NCBI GenBank assembly: GCA_947623915.1
Contig: CANQIB010000004.1
Span: 1-64,000 of the forward strand
DNA: 64,000 bases
Direction of reading: 5' to 3'
DNA from: an uncultured Ruminiclostridium sp.
GTDB lineage: Bacteria; Bacillota; Clostridia; Oscillospirales; Ruminococcaceae
The translations under genes were made by a program, and so were the position numbers. Below are positions 17,044 through 24,807 of this stretch, piece by piece. Within the stretch, counting starts at the first letter, position 1, and each line of letters starts with the position of its first letter. A model generated the notes under the pieces. It searched no databases. It saw nothing but the letters and a program-made list of their open reading frames with translations, and was not told the origin of the DNA.

Positions 17044-18300
17044 ATGAAACTGACAAAAGCGCCTATGGGCTGGAACAGTTGGGATTGCTGGGGTGCGGGA
17101 GTGACCGAGGAAACAGTCCGCAAGAACGCGGAGTTTATGGCGCGGCACCTGAAACAGTACGGCTGGGAATATGTGGTGGTGGATATACAATGGGCCGCTC
17201 CCGAAGCAAAGGACCATGTATATAAGCCGTTCGGCAAGCTGAATATCGACGAATATTCCCGCGTTATTCCGGCAGAGAACCGTTTTCCCTCCTCGGCGGG
17301 AGGAAAAGGCTTTGCCCCGCTTGCGCAATACGTCCATTCGCTGGGGCTTAAATTCGGCATACACATCATGCGCGGGATACCCCGCGCCGCGGTGCATGAA
17401 CGGCGCGGCATTTTAGGCAGCGACCGACGTGCGGACGAGATAGCGCGGCCGAACAGTATCTGCGAATGGAATCCCGATATGTACGGCGTTGACCCCGCTA
17501 AACCCGGCGCGCGCGAGTATTACGACAGCGTTTTTGCGCTGTATGCGTCGTGGGGAGTGGATTTTGTCAAGTGCGACGATATAGCGCGTGAGCTTCCTCA
17601 CGAGCAGGAGGAGCTTATCCTGCTCAGCGAGGCTCTGCACGGCTGCGGACGCGACATGGTGCTGAGTCTTTCGCCCGGTCCGGCGCTTATCGAAAAGGCG
17701 GAGCTTTACAAGCAGGTCGCGGATATGTGGCGGATAACCGATGATTTCTGGGATAAATGGGAGCTGCTGTATGATATGTTTTCCCGTGCGGAGAAATGGT
17801 GCGTACATACGGGAGCGGGGAGCTGGCCTGACGCGGATATGCTGCCGGTAGGCGCGATATTGCAGGATTACGGCAGGGAGAACCGCACCAAGTTCACCGA
17901 GGACGAGCAATTCACCATGCTGACTCTGTGGAGCATTTTCCGTTCGCCGCTGATGATAGGCGGAGATCTTCCCGACTGCGACGAATTTACCCTTAAACTG
18001 CTTACCAACGAGCGGGTGCTGGAAATGCACGAAAACGCGCGCGATTCCCACCCCGTATGGCGCAGGGAGCAGGACGGCAACGAGATGATCCTCTGGACGG
18101 CGGGAGCGGCGCAGGGCGGACGGTATCTCGCGGTGTTCAACGCGGGGGAAAGTCCGGCAAAGGTAACGGTGAAGTTTTCCGATATAGAGCTTTACCGACA
18201 GGCACGCAGCGTGGAGCTTTGGAGCGGGGAAAGCTCCGAGGGGAGCGAAATATCCGCCGTGATACCGCCTCACGGCGCTAAAGCATATCATATCGACTGA
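17044..18300 (+). CDS. GH27 family glycoside hydrolase (alpha-galactosidase or beta-L-arabinopyranosidase)
   Basis: The 418-residue protein opens with the GH27 signature [14 protein letters not shown]. It carries the nucleophile strand VDFVKCDD (aspartate near residue 178) and the acid/base segment MWRITDD (aspartate near 233-234), then a C-terminal beta-sandwich. There is no signal peptide, so it acts on imported oligosaccharides. The start at 17044 is used because AAGGAG lies 7 bases before it; the ATG at 17038 is too close. It sits 11 bases before a GH51 arabinofuranosidase gene, so arabinose- or galactose-decorated plant glycans are likely substrates. GH27 includes alpha-galactosidases, isomaltodextranases and beta-L-arabinopyranosidases, and I cannot choose among them. 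Confidence 0.85.
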   Translation: MKLTKAPMGWNSWDCWGAGVTEETVRKNAEFMARHLKQYGWEYVVVDIQWAAPEAKDHVYKPFGKLNIDEYSRVIPAENRFPSSAGGKGFAPLAQYVHSLGLKFGIHIMRGIPRAAVHERRGILGSDRRADEIARPNSICEWNPDMYGVDPAKPGAREYYDSVFALYASWGVDFVKCDDIARELPHEQEELILLSEALHGCGRDMVLSLSPGPALIEKAELYKQVADMWRITDDFWDKWELLYDMFSRAEKWCVHTGAGSWPDADMLPVGAILQDYGRENRTKFTEDEQFTMLTLWSIFRSPLMIGGDLPDCDEFTLKLLTNERVLEMHENARDSHPVWRREQDGNEMILWTAGAAQGGRYLAVFNAGESPAKVTVKFSDIELYRQARSVELWSGESSEGSEISAVIPPHGAKAYHID

Positions 18301-18311
18301 AAGGGAAAACT

Positions 18312-19790
18312 ATGGAAAAAACAGGTATATACATAAATGCGAAGGATATCAAAGGCAGGATAGCTCCCCAGATATACGGAAACTTTTCCGAACATCTCGG
18401 ACGCTGCATTTACGAAGGGATATATGTCGGCGAAAATTCCGCGATACCCAACACGCGCGGGATAAGGAACGATATAGTCAAGGCTTTTCAAAATATAAAG
18501 CTGCCGGTGCTGCGTTGGCCGGGCGGCTGCTTTGCCGACGAATATCATTGGAAGGACGGAATAGGCGAAAAGTCCTCCCGCAAGAAGATGATAAACACCA
18601 ACTGGGGAGGAGTAGTAGAGGATAACAGCTTCGGCACGCACGAGTTTTTCGATTTGTGCGAGCAGATAGGCTGTGAGCCGTACCTTGCGGGAAATCTCGG
18701 CAGCGGCACGGTGAACGAGCTTGCCGAGTGGATAGAATATATCACCTTTGACGGCGTATCGCCGATGGCGCAGCTGCGCCGCGAAAACGGCAGGGAAAAA
18801 CCGTGGCGGCTGAAATACTTAGGGATAGGCAACGAGAACTGGGGCTGCGGCGGAAATATGCGGGCGGAGTATTATGCGGACGAATACCGCCGCTACCAGA
18901 GCTTTTGCAAGGATTTCAGCGGCAACAGGCTGTTTAAGATAGCATGCGGACCTAACGCGGACGATTGGGGCTGGACGGAGGTCATGATGAAAAACCTCGG
19001 CAGCTGGCACGCGCAGGGGCTTTCGCTGCACTACTACACCGTTCCGTCGGGAAACTGGGATAAAAAGGGCAGCGCGCGGGATTTCACCGATGAGGAATAT
19101 TACGAAACGATGCGCAAGACGCTTTATATGGAAACGCTGCTTACCCGTCACGGACAGATAATGGACAGATACGATCCCGACCGCCGGATAGGGCTTGTCG
19201 TGGACGAATGGGGCTGTTGGTATGATGTGGAGGAGGGCACTCACCCCGGATTCCTCTATCAGCAGAACACTATGCGCGACGCCTTGGTGGCAGCCTGCAA
19301 CCTTAATATATTCAACTCCCATTGCGACAGGGTGGTAATGGCGAATATAGCGCAGGCGGTAAACGTGCTCCAGGCGGTGATACTTACCGAGGGAGCGGGA
19401 ATGGTGCTTACACCGACCTACCATGTCTTTGACCTTTACAAGGAGCATCAGGGCGCTCAAAGCGTGTACTGCTATACGGATACCGCGCAGGCGGGCGGAA
19501 AAATACCGGCGGTATCCGCCTCGGCGTCGGTAAAGGACGGCGTTATGACGCTTACCGTCGCCAACTGCTCGCTTGAGGAGGACACCGAGATAACGGCAGA
19601 TATAGCCGGCTTTGACGCGCTGAGCGCCGATGGCAGGCTGCTTTGCGCGCCGATAAAAGCGCTGAATGACTTTGATTCTCCGCAGAACGTAGTTATAAAG
19701 CCGTTCACGGATATATCGACGGTCGACGGAAAAGTAAAATTCACCGTCCCCTCCTGCGCGGTCGCAGCGGTCACGGTGAAAGGGAAATAA
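18312..19790 (+). CDS. abfA: GH51 alpha-L-arabinofuranosidase
   Basis: The 492-residue retaining glycosidase should remove arabinofuranosyl residues from arabinan or arabinoxylan fragments. The family signature [17 protein letters not shown] is near residue 75. The acid/base glutamate is in [11 protein letters not shown] (about residue 175) and the nucleophile glutamate in [11 protein letters not shown] (about residue 299). A C-terminal beta-sandwich closes the protein. There is no signal peptide, so it is cytoplasmic. It follows the GH27 gene by 11 bases, and a strong terminator follows it. Confidence 0.94.
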   Translation: MEKTGIYINAKDIKGRIAPQIYGNFSEHLGRCIYEGIYVGENSAIPNTRGIRNDIVKAFQNIKLPVLRWPGGCFADEYHWKDGIGEKSSRKKMINTNWGGVVEDNSFGTHEFFDLCEQIGCEPYLAGNLGSGTVNELAEWIEYITFDGVSPMAQLRRENGREKPWRLKYLGIGNENWGCGGNMRAEYYADEYRRYQSFCKDFSGNRLFKIACGPNADDWGWTEVMMKNLGSWHAQGLSLHYYTVPSGNWDKKGSARDFTDEEYYETMRKTLYMETLLTRHGQIMDRYDPDRRIGLVVDEWGCWYDVEEGTHPGFLYQQNTMRDALVAACNLNIFNSHCDRVVMANIAQAVNVLQAVILTEGAGMVLTPTYHVFDLYKEHQGAQSVYCYTDTAQAGGKIPAVSASASVKDGVMTLTVANCSLEEDTEITADIAGFDALSADGRLLCAPIKALNDFDSPQNVVIKPFTDISTVDGKVKFTVPSCAVAAVTVKGK

Positions 19791-19799
19791 AAATGGTAT

Positions 19800-19838
19800 A
19801 AAACCATTTGGCAGGTATTTCACCTGCCAAATGGTTTT
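19800..19838 (+). terminator. Terminator after the GH27-GH51 pair
   Basis: A 17-bp perfect stem (19800-19816 with 19822-19838, core CCATTTGGCAGGT) closes a 5-base loop and ends in TTTTG, 10 bases after the GH51 stop. Confidence 0.85.
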
Positions 19839-19925
19839 GTTGATTTTCTACCGCTGAAACTACCGTTAAAGCGGTATTTTTTATGGCAGCCGCCGCTTTT
19901 GGAATAAGCACGTTTGAGAAGTTTT

Positions 19926-20028
19926 TATACCCGATAGGGTACAATAAAAATTTTAAAGCATATTTTATACCTTATAGGGTATAATAATAGTAAAATCTCT
20001 TGACTTTATACCCGTAAGGGTGTAAAAT
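19926..20028 (+). promoter_or_regulatory. hipBST promoter with three operators
   Basis: Three copies of an 18-bp palindrome of form TATACCC-N4-GGGTATA occur at 19926-19943, 19966-19983 and 20007-20024. Their starts are 40 and 41 bases apart, close to four helical turns. The last one fills the spacer of a promoter whose TTGACT is at 20000-20005 and TAAAAT at 20023-20028, 17 bases apart. HipB repressors bind inverted repeats of the same general kind (TATCC-N8-GGATA in E. coli), so autorepression by the adjacent HipB-like protein is the natural reading. Confidence 0.85.
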
Positions 20029-20061
20029 ATAGATAATAATTCTATGATAGGCGGTGTTTCA

Positions 20062-20265
20062 ATGAATAAAATTGCCGTGTTTATAAAAGAAAACAGAAAA
20101 GCGGCGGGTCTGACGCAAGAAGAGTTTGCTATGCGATCGGGGCTGGGGCTCCGCTTTATTCGGGAGCTTGAGCAAGGAAAAGAAACGGTGAGAATGGATA
20201 AAGTCAACGTCGCTCTTTCTATGTTCGATATGGAAGCTGTTCCCGGCAGAAAGGATGAAAAATAA
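20062..20265 (+). CDS. hipB: HipB-like antitoxin and repressor (XRE helix-turn-helix)
   Basis: The 67-residue protein is a single Cro/CI helix-turn-helix: IAVFIKENRKAAGLTQEEFA then GLGLRFIRELEQGK, with a short tail. The ATG at 20062 is preferred because TAGGCGGTG precedes it and the upstream ATG at 20044 would leave almost no leader. The stop overlaps the next start as TAATG. It should bind the three upstream palindromes and repress the operon. Small HipB proteins of this kind sit beside split HipA genes in HipBST modules. Confidence 0.87.
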   Translation: MNKIAVFIKENRKAAGLTQEEFAMRSGLGLRFIRELEQGKETVRMDKVNVALSMFDMEAVPGRKDEK

Positions 20266-20594
20266 TGGACGCTTTCAGAACAGCCTATGTTTATGTAAGA
20301 AATGTTTTTGCGGGAGAGCTTTGCGAAACGGACGAGGGGTATTCCTTCACTTATGACGAGCGGTATTTAAGCAGCGAAAATGCGAGCGCCGTATCGCTTA
20401 CCCTGCCGCTTTGTGAAAAAGCATATACTTCCAAAACGCTGTTTTCATTCTTTGACGGACTGATTCCGGAGGGTTGGCTGCTCGGCGTTGTGAGCCGAAA
20501 CTGGAAAATAGATACTAAAGACAGGTTCGGCTTGCTGCTTGTTGCCTGCAAGGACGGTATCGGCAATGTCAGCATAAGGGAGGAGCGCATATGA
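20265..20594 (+). CDS. hipS: HipS-like protein (HipA N-terminal subdomain)
   Basis: The 109-residue protein corresponds to the N-subdomain 1 of HipA kinases: an AYVYVRNVFAGEL start, then a YDERYLSSENASAVSLTLPL stretch and FFDGLIPEGWLL, which matches the F(F/L)xNLLPEG(W/x)L motif of that domain. As a free protein it equals HipS of the HipBST system, where HipS rather than HipB neutralises the kinase. Its stop overlaps the next start as ATGA, indicating coupled translation at a 1:1 ratio. Confidence 0.85.
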   Translation: MDAFRTAYVYVRNVFAGELCETDEGYSFTYDERYLSSENASAVSLTLPLCEKAYTSKTLFSFFDGLIPEGWLLGVVSRNWKIDTKDRFGLLLVACKDGIGNVSIREERI

Positions 20595-21544
20595 ATTGTT
20601 TATGCTGCGGAAAACCGCTTAAATCCGAGAATACACAGTCCGATTGGCATAAAAGCTGTATCAGAAAATTTTTCGGAACAGCTGAGCTTCCCGAAATCGC
20701 GATAGATGAAAAGACTTTAGAGCTGCTCGCAGCCGAAAGCACAAACAAGGGTTATACCGTTCCGGGCGTTCAGAAAAAGCTGTCTTTGCACCTGTTTTCC
20801 AAGAAAGGAAATCCGAGACTTACGCTGATGAATTATCCTACGGGGTACATTTTGAAACCGCAGGTCGCTGAATTTGAAGCATTGCCCGAAGCTGAGCAGC
20901 TTGTTATGACTATGGCGGACGCTATGGGGATATCAACGGTTCCGCACGCGCTCATTATGGGAAACGGCAGTCCCGCTTATATTACAAAAAGAGTAGATCG
21001 GGTATTTCGGAAGAATACCGTACAGATGTTGGCGATGGAGGATTGCTGCCAGCTTGATCTGCGCCTGACGCAGGATAAGTACAGGGGCTCTTATGAGCGT
21101 TGTGCGAAGATCATCGAACGGTATTCCTCCAGGAGCGGATTGGATATGACGGAGCTTTATTTGCGGCTGATCTTTTCGTTTGTTGTGGGCAACTCGGATA
21201 TGCACCTGAAAAACTTTTCCCTCATAGAAACGGAAGAGGGGAGCGGAAAATATGTGCTTTCTCCCGCATACGATCTTCTTCCTGTCAACGTCATCATGCC
21301 CGAAGACAAAGAGCAATTCGCTCTTGCAATGAACGGCAAAAAGACGAATATCCGCAGAAAGGATTTTCTTGTGTTTGCGGAGGAATGCGGGATCACGCGC
21401 AGCTCCGCCGAGAAAATGATCGAAAGGACGGTTTCTCAAAAAGACAAGCTCATCGGTATGTGCAGCGATTCGCTCCTGCCCGCTCATTTGAAAGAAAGAT
21501 TTGCCGCCCTTATGGAAGAACGAATGAGTGTGTTTGAGAATTAA
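20591..21544 (+). CDS. hipT: HipT-like Ser/Thr kinase toxin
   Basis: The 317-residue protein is the HipA kinase core without its N-subdomain 1. It begins with a CLCCGK...WHKSC zinc-ribbon-like cysteine/histidine set (residues 3-23). The regulatory Gly-rich loop reads TVPGVQKK at residues 56-63, where HipT of enteropathogenic E. coli has a Ser-Ile-Ser pair that autophosphorylates; here Thr56 and Pro58 replace the serines. The catalytic loop VVGNSDMHLKNFSL (Asp203, Asn208) and metal-binding SPAYDLLPV (Asp228) are intact, so an active kinase is expected. HipA modifies glutamyl-tRNA synthetase and E. coli HipT modifies TrpS; the target here is unknown. Confidence 0.86.
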   Translation: MNCLCCGKPLKSENTQSDWHKSCIRKFFGTAELPEIAIDEKTLELLAAESTNKGYTVPGVQKKLSLHLFSKKGNPRLTLMNYPTGYILKPQVAEFEALPEAEQLVMTMADAMGISTVPHALIMGNGSPAYITKRVDRVFRKNTVQMLAMEDCCQLDLRLTQDKYRGSYERCAKIIERYSSRSGLDMTELYLRLIFSFVVGNSDMHLKNFSLIETEEGSGKYVLSPAYDLLPVNVIMPEDKEQFALAMNGKKTNIRRKDFLVFAEECGITRSSAEKMIERTVSQKDKLIGMCSDSLLPAHLKERFAALMEERMSVFEN

Positions 21545-21633
21545 AATTAACTCAGTTATGATTTGTCAAATCGTAAATGACTAAATTGAAGTAAAATTTT
21601 TGAAATGCCGTTTTAAAAACCGCACATTAAAAT

Positions 21634-21670
21634 AGCCTGCTTATGCACAATGGTCGTGCATAAGCAGGCT
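21634..21670. terminator. Bidirectional terminator between hipT and the EAL gene
   Basis: A 15-bp stem (AGCCTGCTTATGCAC with its complement at 21656-21670) has A-rich and T-rich flanks on opposite sides (AAAAT before, TTTGTTTT after). It suits both convergent genes. Confidence 0.85.
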
Positions 21671-21675
21671 TTGTT

Positions 21676-24387
21676 TTAGTCGTTAACACTGTTTACGAAC
21701 AGCGGATTTGCGTCCATTATCTGACGTTTTATTTCGGGGTCTATCTGGGCAAGCGGGCGGAACGACGGTCTGCCGGTGTAAAAGCCTTGGATATAATCCA
21801 CTCCGAAATCTATGACCGTTATCATCTCGTCGTAGGTCTCCACTCCCTCGGCAAGCACCTTTATGTTGTTCAGCCGCGCAAAATCTATCGTACTGCGCAC
21901 GAACATCTGCTTGTTCACGTCCTTGTTTATATTTTCGATAAGGAAGCGGTCTATCTTGATTATCTGCGGAGAATACCGCAAAAGGTTTACGATATTTGAA
22001 TGTCCCGCGCCGTAATCGTCGATGGCTATCTGTGTGCCGCCCTCAACGCCGCCGAAATTCTTCATGGCGCTGAGTTCCTCGTCGGAAATGCTGTTCTGCT
22101 CGGTTATCTCAAACACGAAATATTTCGTGTACTGCGCGTATTTTTCGGAAAACGTCTTAACGTCGTACGGCGTAAGGAAATATCCCGGTATCGAGTTTAT
22201 AAACACCTTGCGTCCGCCGAATTCCTCAAAGCCCTCGGAGAAACGGTCCATAACATTCAGCATGGTCGCCTTTTCTATCTCGTACAGCCGTTTGTAGGAT
22301 TTTGCGGTGTCCAGTACCTGCAAGGGGGTCATCCCTATGCTCGAATCGGTCCTCATCAGCGCTTCGTAAGCGTATATCTCGCCGTTCTTGGCGTTTACTA
22401 TCGGCTGAAAATGGTACAGGAACAAATTGTTGTTTACCAGTATATTGAAAACCTGATAAAAGTCGTTTTGCGGACTTTCGTCTTTTATTGCCGCGCCCAT
22501 TCCGTTCTTGATACGGTTCGCGTAAAGCTCTATGCTGGCGAGCTTGGTATAGTTCGCAAGCGTGCCGTCCCAACCCGGGTCTACCACGGTGCAGCCGCAG
22601 TTGACCTCCACATAATATTCCTTGCTGGTGTTGTTGTTGTAGTTTTCGATAGTGGTAAAGAATATCGAGGTAGCGTTGTTTATTACGCGGGCTATCTCGT
22701 TGCCGTCGGGGAAGAAGTTTATTACTATAAATTCGCTTTCGGCGATATGGGCGATATAGCAGCCGTCGGTGTTGTTCGCCAGCTTGAGCGATTCGGCGGT
22801 GAGCCTCAGCACCTCCTCGATGTCCTTTATGCCGTAGTTTTCATAGATATATTTATATTTTGGCAGGGTGTATACCGAAACAGCGAGCACCAGATCGTGA
22901 TTTTCGGGATCGGAGGAAAATTCGTCGAACCATTGATTCGCGCCTTTCAAATTCGGAAGCTCCGTCACGGGATTTTTAAGCTGTGCGCTTTCTATGCTGA
23001 GGCTCATGAATTTTTGACGCATATGGTCCAGCACGGAGCTTAACGTGATGTTGATTACCTTTGAAACTCTGTCTATATTATGCGCGCTGTTCAGCAGGTC
23101 GGCGGATTTTGACGCATAGTATCCGTACGCCTTGTCGCCGACGAACACCGCCGTCAGTACATATACGGTGTTGTCTTTCGCCCATTGTTCCGTATCGGGG
23201 ATTATTTTATCCACACTTATCTCGGACAGCATTTTTGCGGTCTTGTCGCCGTATCTCGGTATCACCAACAGCTTATCGGGCGGTTTTTTGCCGTCGTCCT
23301 TGTTCTCCTGCGAGATAGCGGAGGTGATAAAATCCGATCTCAGGCAGATATACGAGCCGGGTGTTATGGTCTTTGACAGGCGGTAGCCCATTTTGCTTAT
23401 ATCGGAACATTCTATCAGCTTGTCAAGCTGCGAATACATATAATTTTCGTGGTTTTCCATCTGCTGCAGCGAATGGAAAAGATACGCCGCGTCGCGCTGC
23501 GGGGTCTCGTTCGGGTCGGCGCAGCCGCAGGAATTATGCAGGGAGGGAAGATAAGTCTGCGTTTTTACGCCGACTATCTCCTTGCCGTCAAAAGCGTCCT
23601 TTATCGTGCTTATGCACATTTCCGCCAGTCCGTCGGTGTCCACGCGGCAGGTGGTGAGCTTGGGATAGAAATAGTCCGCGTCGGGTATGCCGTCAAAGCC
23701 GGTCACCGCGACGTCCGTCGGAACGTTATAGCCCATTTCGGCGAGCTTTTCACATACCGCCATCGCCATAAGGTCGTTTGCGCAGATAATTGCGCGCGGC
23801 GGCGCTTTGCGCTTGCGTATAAGCTCCTCAAGCACATTCTTTGCCGGCAGGCTCCAGTAATCTCCGTAGCCTACCATGTCGTCGGAAAACGCAAGACCGT
23901 TTTCCTCCAGCACTTCCTTATAGCATTGTATGCGTATTACGGAATCCTCGTCGTTCTCTTTCTTTCCCGCCATGAAAAACGTATCGGTGTAGCCGTGCTC
24001 CTTTATCAAATGGCGGATAACGCTCTTGTATGCCTCTCGGTATTCCTTAACGATGGAGCAGCAGCCCTCCTCGACGGTCTCGGTGACTACTACCGGCACG
24101 CCTTTTTCCTTTGCCTTGCCTATTATTTCCTTATATTTGCGTCGGTCATGAAAATTGTCCGACAGTACGATCAAAGCGTCGATTACGTCGTAATTTATCA
24201 GCTTATATATGGAATACGCGCCCTCGTCGTAAAGGTCGTTGTTGTAAAAATCCACGACGCTGTTAAAAACGATCAGCTTAAAACCGCTGTGTCCGCACGC
24301 CGTACACAGCCGATTTACAAAATCCGCTCTGGTTTTGTCCTGTATTTGGGTAAGACAAACCCCTATCACTTTTTTCCCGCCGATCAT
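21676..24387 (-). CDS. Cyclic-di-GMP phosphodiesterase with LacI-type sensor domain
   Basis: This 903-residue soluble protein has three parts. Residues about 5-290 are a periplasmic-binding/LacI-like ligand fold (KVIGVCLTQIQDKTRADFVN, then IICANDLMAMAVCEKLAEMG and DVAVTGFDGIPDADYFYP) with no DNA-binding helix-turn-helix. Residues about 460-630 are a GGDEF-like fold without a GGDEF motif. Residues about 660-890 are an EAL domain. EAL active-site residues look complete: YEALMR, FINSIP, FEITEQ, IAIDDYGAG, IKIDRF and LAEGVET. It should hydrolyse c-di-GMP in response to a small ligand, perhaps a sugar. Start 24387 is chosen for GAGAGGAAG just upstream. Confidence 0.87.
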   Translation of the reverse strand: MIGGKKVIGVCLTQIQDKTRADFVNRLCTACGHSGFKLIVFNSVVDFYNNDLYDEGAYSIYKLINYDVIDALIVLSDNFHDRRKYKEIIGKAKEKGVPVVVTETVEEGCCSIVKEYREAYKSVIRHLIKEHGYTDTFFMAGKKENDEDSVIRIQCYKEVLEENGLAFSDDMVGYGDYWSLPAKNVLEELIRKRKAPPRAIICANDLMAMAVCEKLAEMGYNVPTDVAVTGFDGIPDADYFYPKLTTCRVDTDGLAEMCISTIKDAFDGKEIVGVKTQTYLPSLHNSCGCADPNETPQRDAAYLFHSLQQMENHENYMYSQLDKLIECSDISKMGYRLSKTITPGSYICLRSDFITSAISQENKDDGKKPPDKLLVIPRYGDKTAKMLSEISVDKIIPDTEQWAKDNTVYVLTAVFVGDKAYGYYASKSADLLNSAHNIDRVSKVINITLSSVLDHMRQKFMSLSIESAQLKNPVTELPNLKGANQWFDEFSSDPENHDLVLAVSVYTLPKYKYIYENYGIKDIEEVLRLTAESLKLANNTDGCYIAHIAESEFIVINFFPDGNEIARVINNATSIFFTTIENYNNNTSKEYYVEVNCGCTVVDPGWDGTLANYTKLASIELYANRIKNGMGAAIKDESPQNDFYQVFNILVNNNLFLYHFQPIVNAKNGEIYAYEALMRTDSSIGMTPLQVLDTAKSYKRLYEIEKATMLNVMDRFSEGFEEFGGRKVFINSIPGYFLTPYDVKTFSEKYAQYTKYFVFEITEQNSISDEELSAMKNFGGVEGGTQIAIDDYGAGHSNIVNLLRYSPQIIKIDRFLIENINKDVNKQMFVRSTIDFARLNNIKVLAEGVETYDEMITVIDFGVDYIQGFYTGRPSFRPLAQIDPEIKRQIMDANPLFVNSVND

Positions 24388-24439
24388 AGCTTCCTCTCTT
24401 TCGCACACCCTAAAACGTTCAAACCAAGCTATTTAAATA

Positions 24440-24468
24440 ATTTTAACATATTATGAATGAAATGTCAA
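24440..24468 (-). promoter_or_regulatory. SigmaA promoter of the EAL gene
   Basis: Minus-strand TTGACA (24463-24468) and TAAAAT (24440-24445) with a 17-base spacer, about 50 bases before the start codon. Confidence 0.82.
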
Positions 24469-24535
24469 GGATTTTTTGTGGAAAATGCTGTTATATCTGT
24501 TATTGCTCATAAATAATTCGTCAATGCATAATAAG

Positions 24536-24782
24536 CCTCCCGCGACGCGGGAGGCTCCAGCTTGTCGAAAAACCCTCCCTATGGTCGGATTTTCCGACAA
24601 GCTGCCAAAAAATCGGCGATACCGCATAAGCGGTATCGCTCGATTTTTGCCGCGCTTTGCGCGGCTCTTATCAAACTTGAGGGTGAAAACCCTGATGGTT
24701 TTCCCCTCAAACTCCTCTTTCCTTCCGCTTTATATTGACCTTTTTCTACAGACTGAAGCCTCCCGCAACGCGGGAGGCTCAA
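24536..24782. repeat. Intergenic hairpin array, copy B
   Basis: This fills most of the gene-free stretch 24388-24807. It is framed by two near-identical hairpins, GCCTCCCGC/GCGGGAGGC, at about 24536-24558 and 24758-24780. Inside are a CAGCTTGTCG/CGACAAGCTG stem (about 24562-24604), GCGATACCGC/GCGGTATCGC, GCCGCGC/GCGCGGC and a GAGGG...CCCTC stem. Bases about 24600-24753 match copy A at the window start, minus the 142-base block present there. One base pair differs symmetrically in both arms between copies (GCAATACCGC/GCGGTATTGC against GCGATACCGC/GCGGTATCGC), a compensatory change that indicates a selected stem. Confidence 0.75.
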
Positions 24783-24807
24783 CATTATGGAGCGATAATA
24801 GCGGTTT

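Noticed and set aside
20265-21544. hipS and hipT as one hipA broken by a frameshift
   Set aside because: The downstream frame has its own ATG with AGGAG, overlaps the first as ATGA, and begins with a CxxC zinc-like motif. This is the normal HipBST layout.
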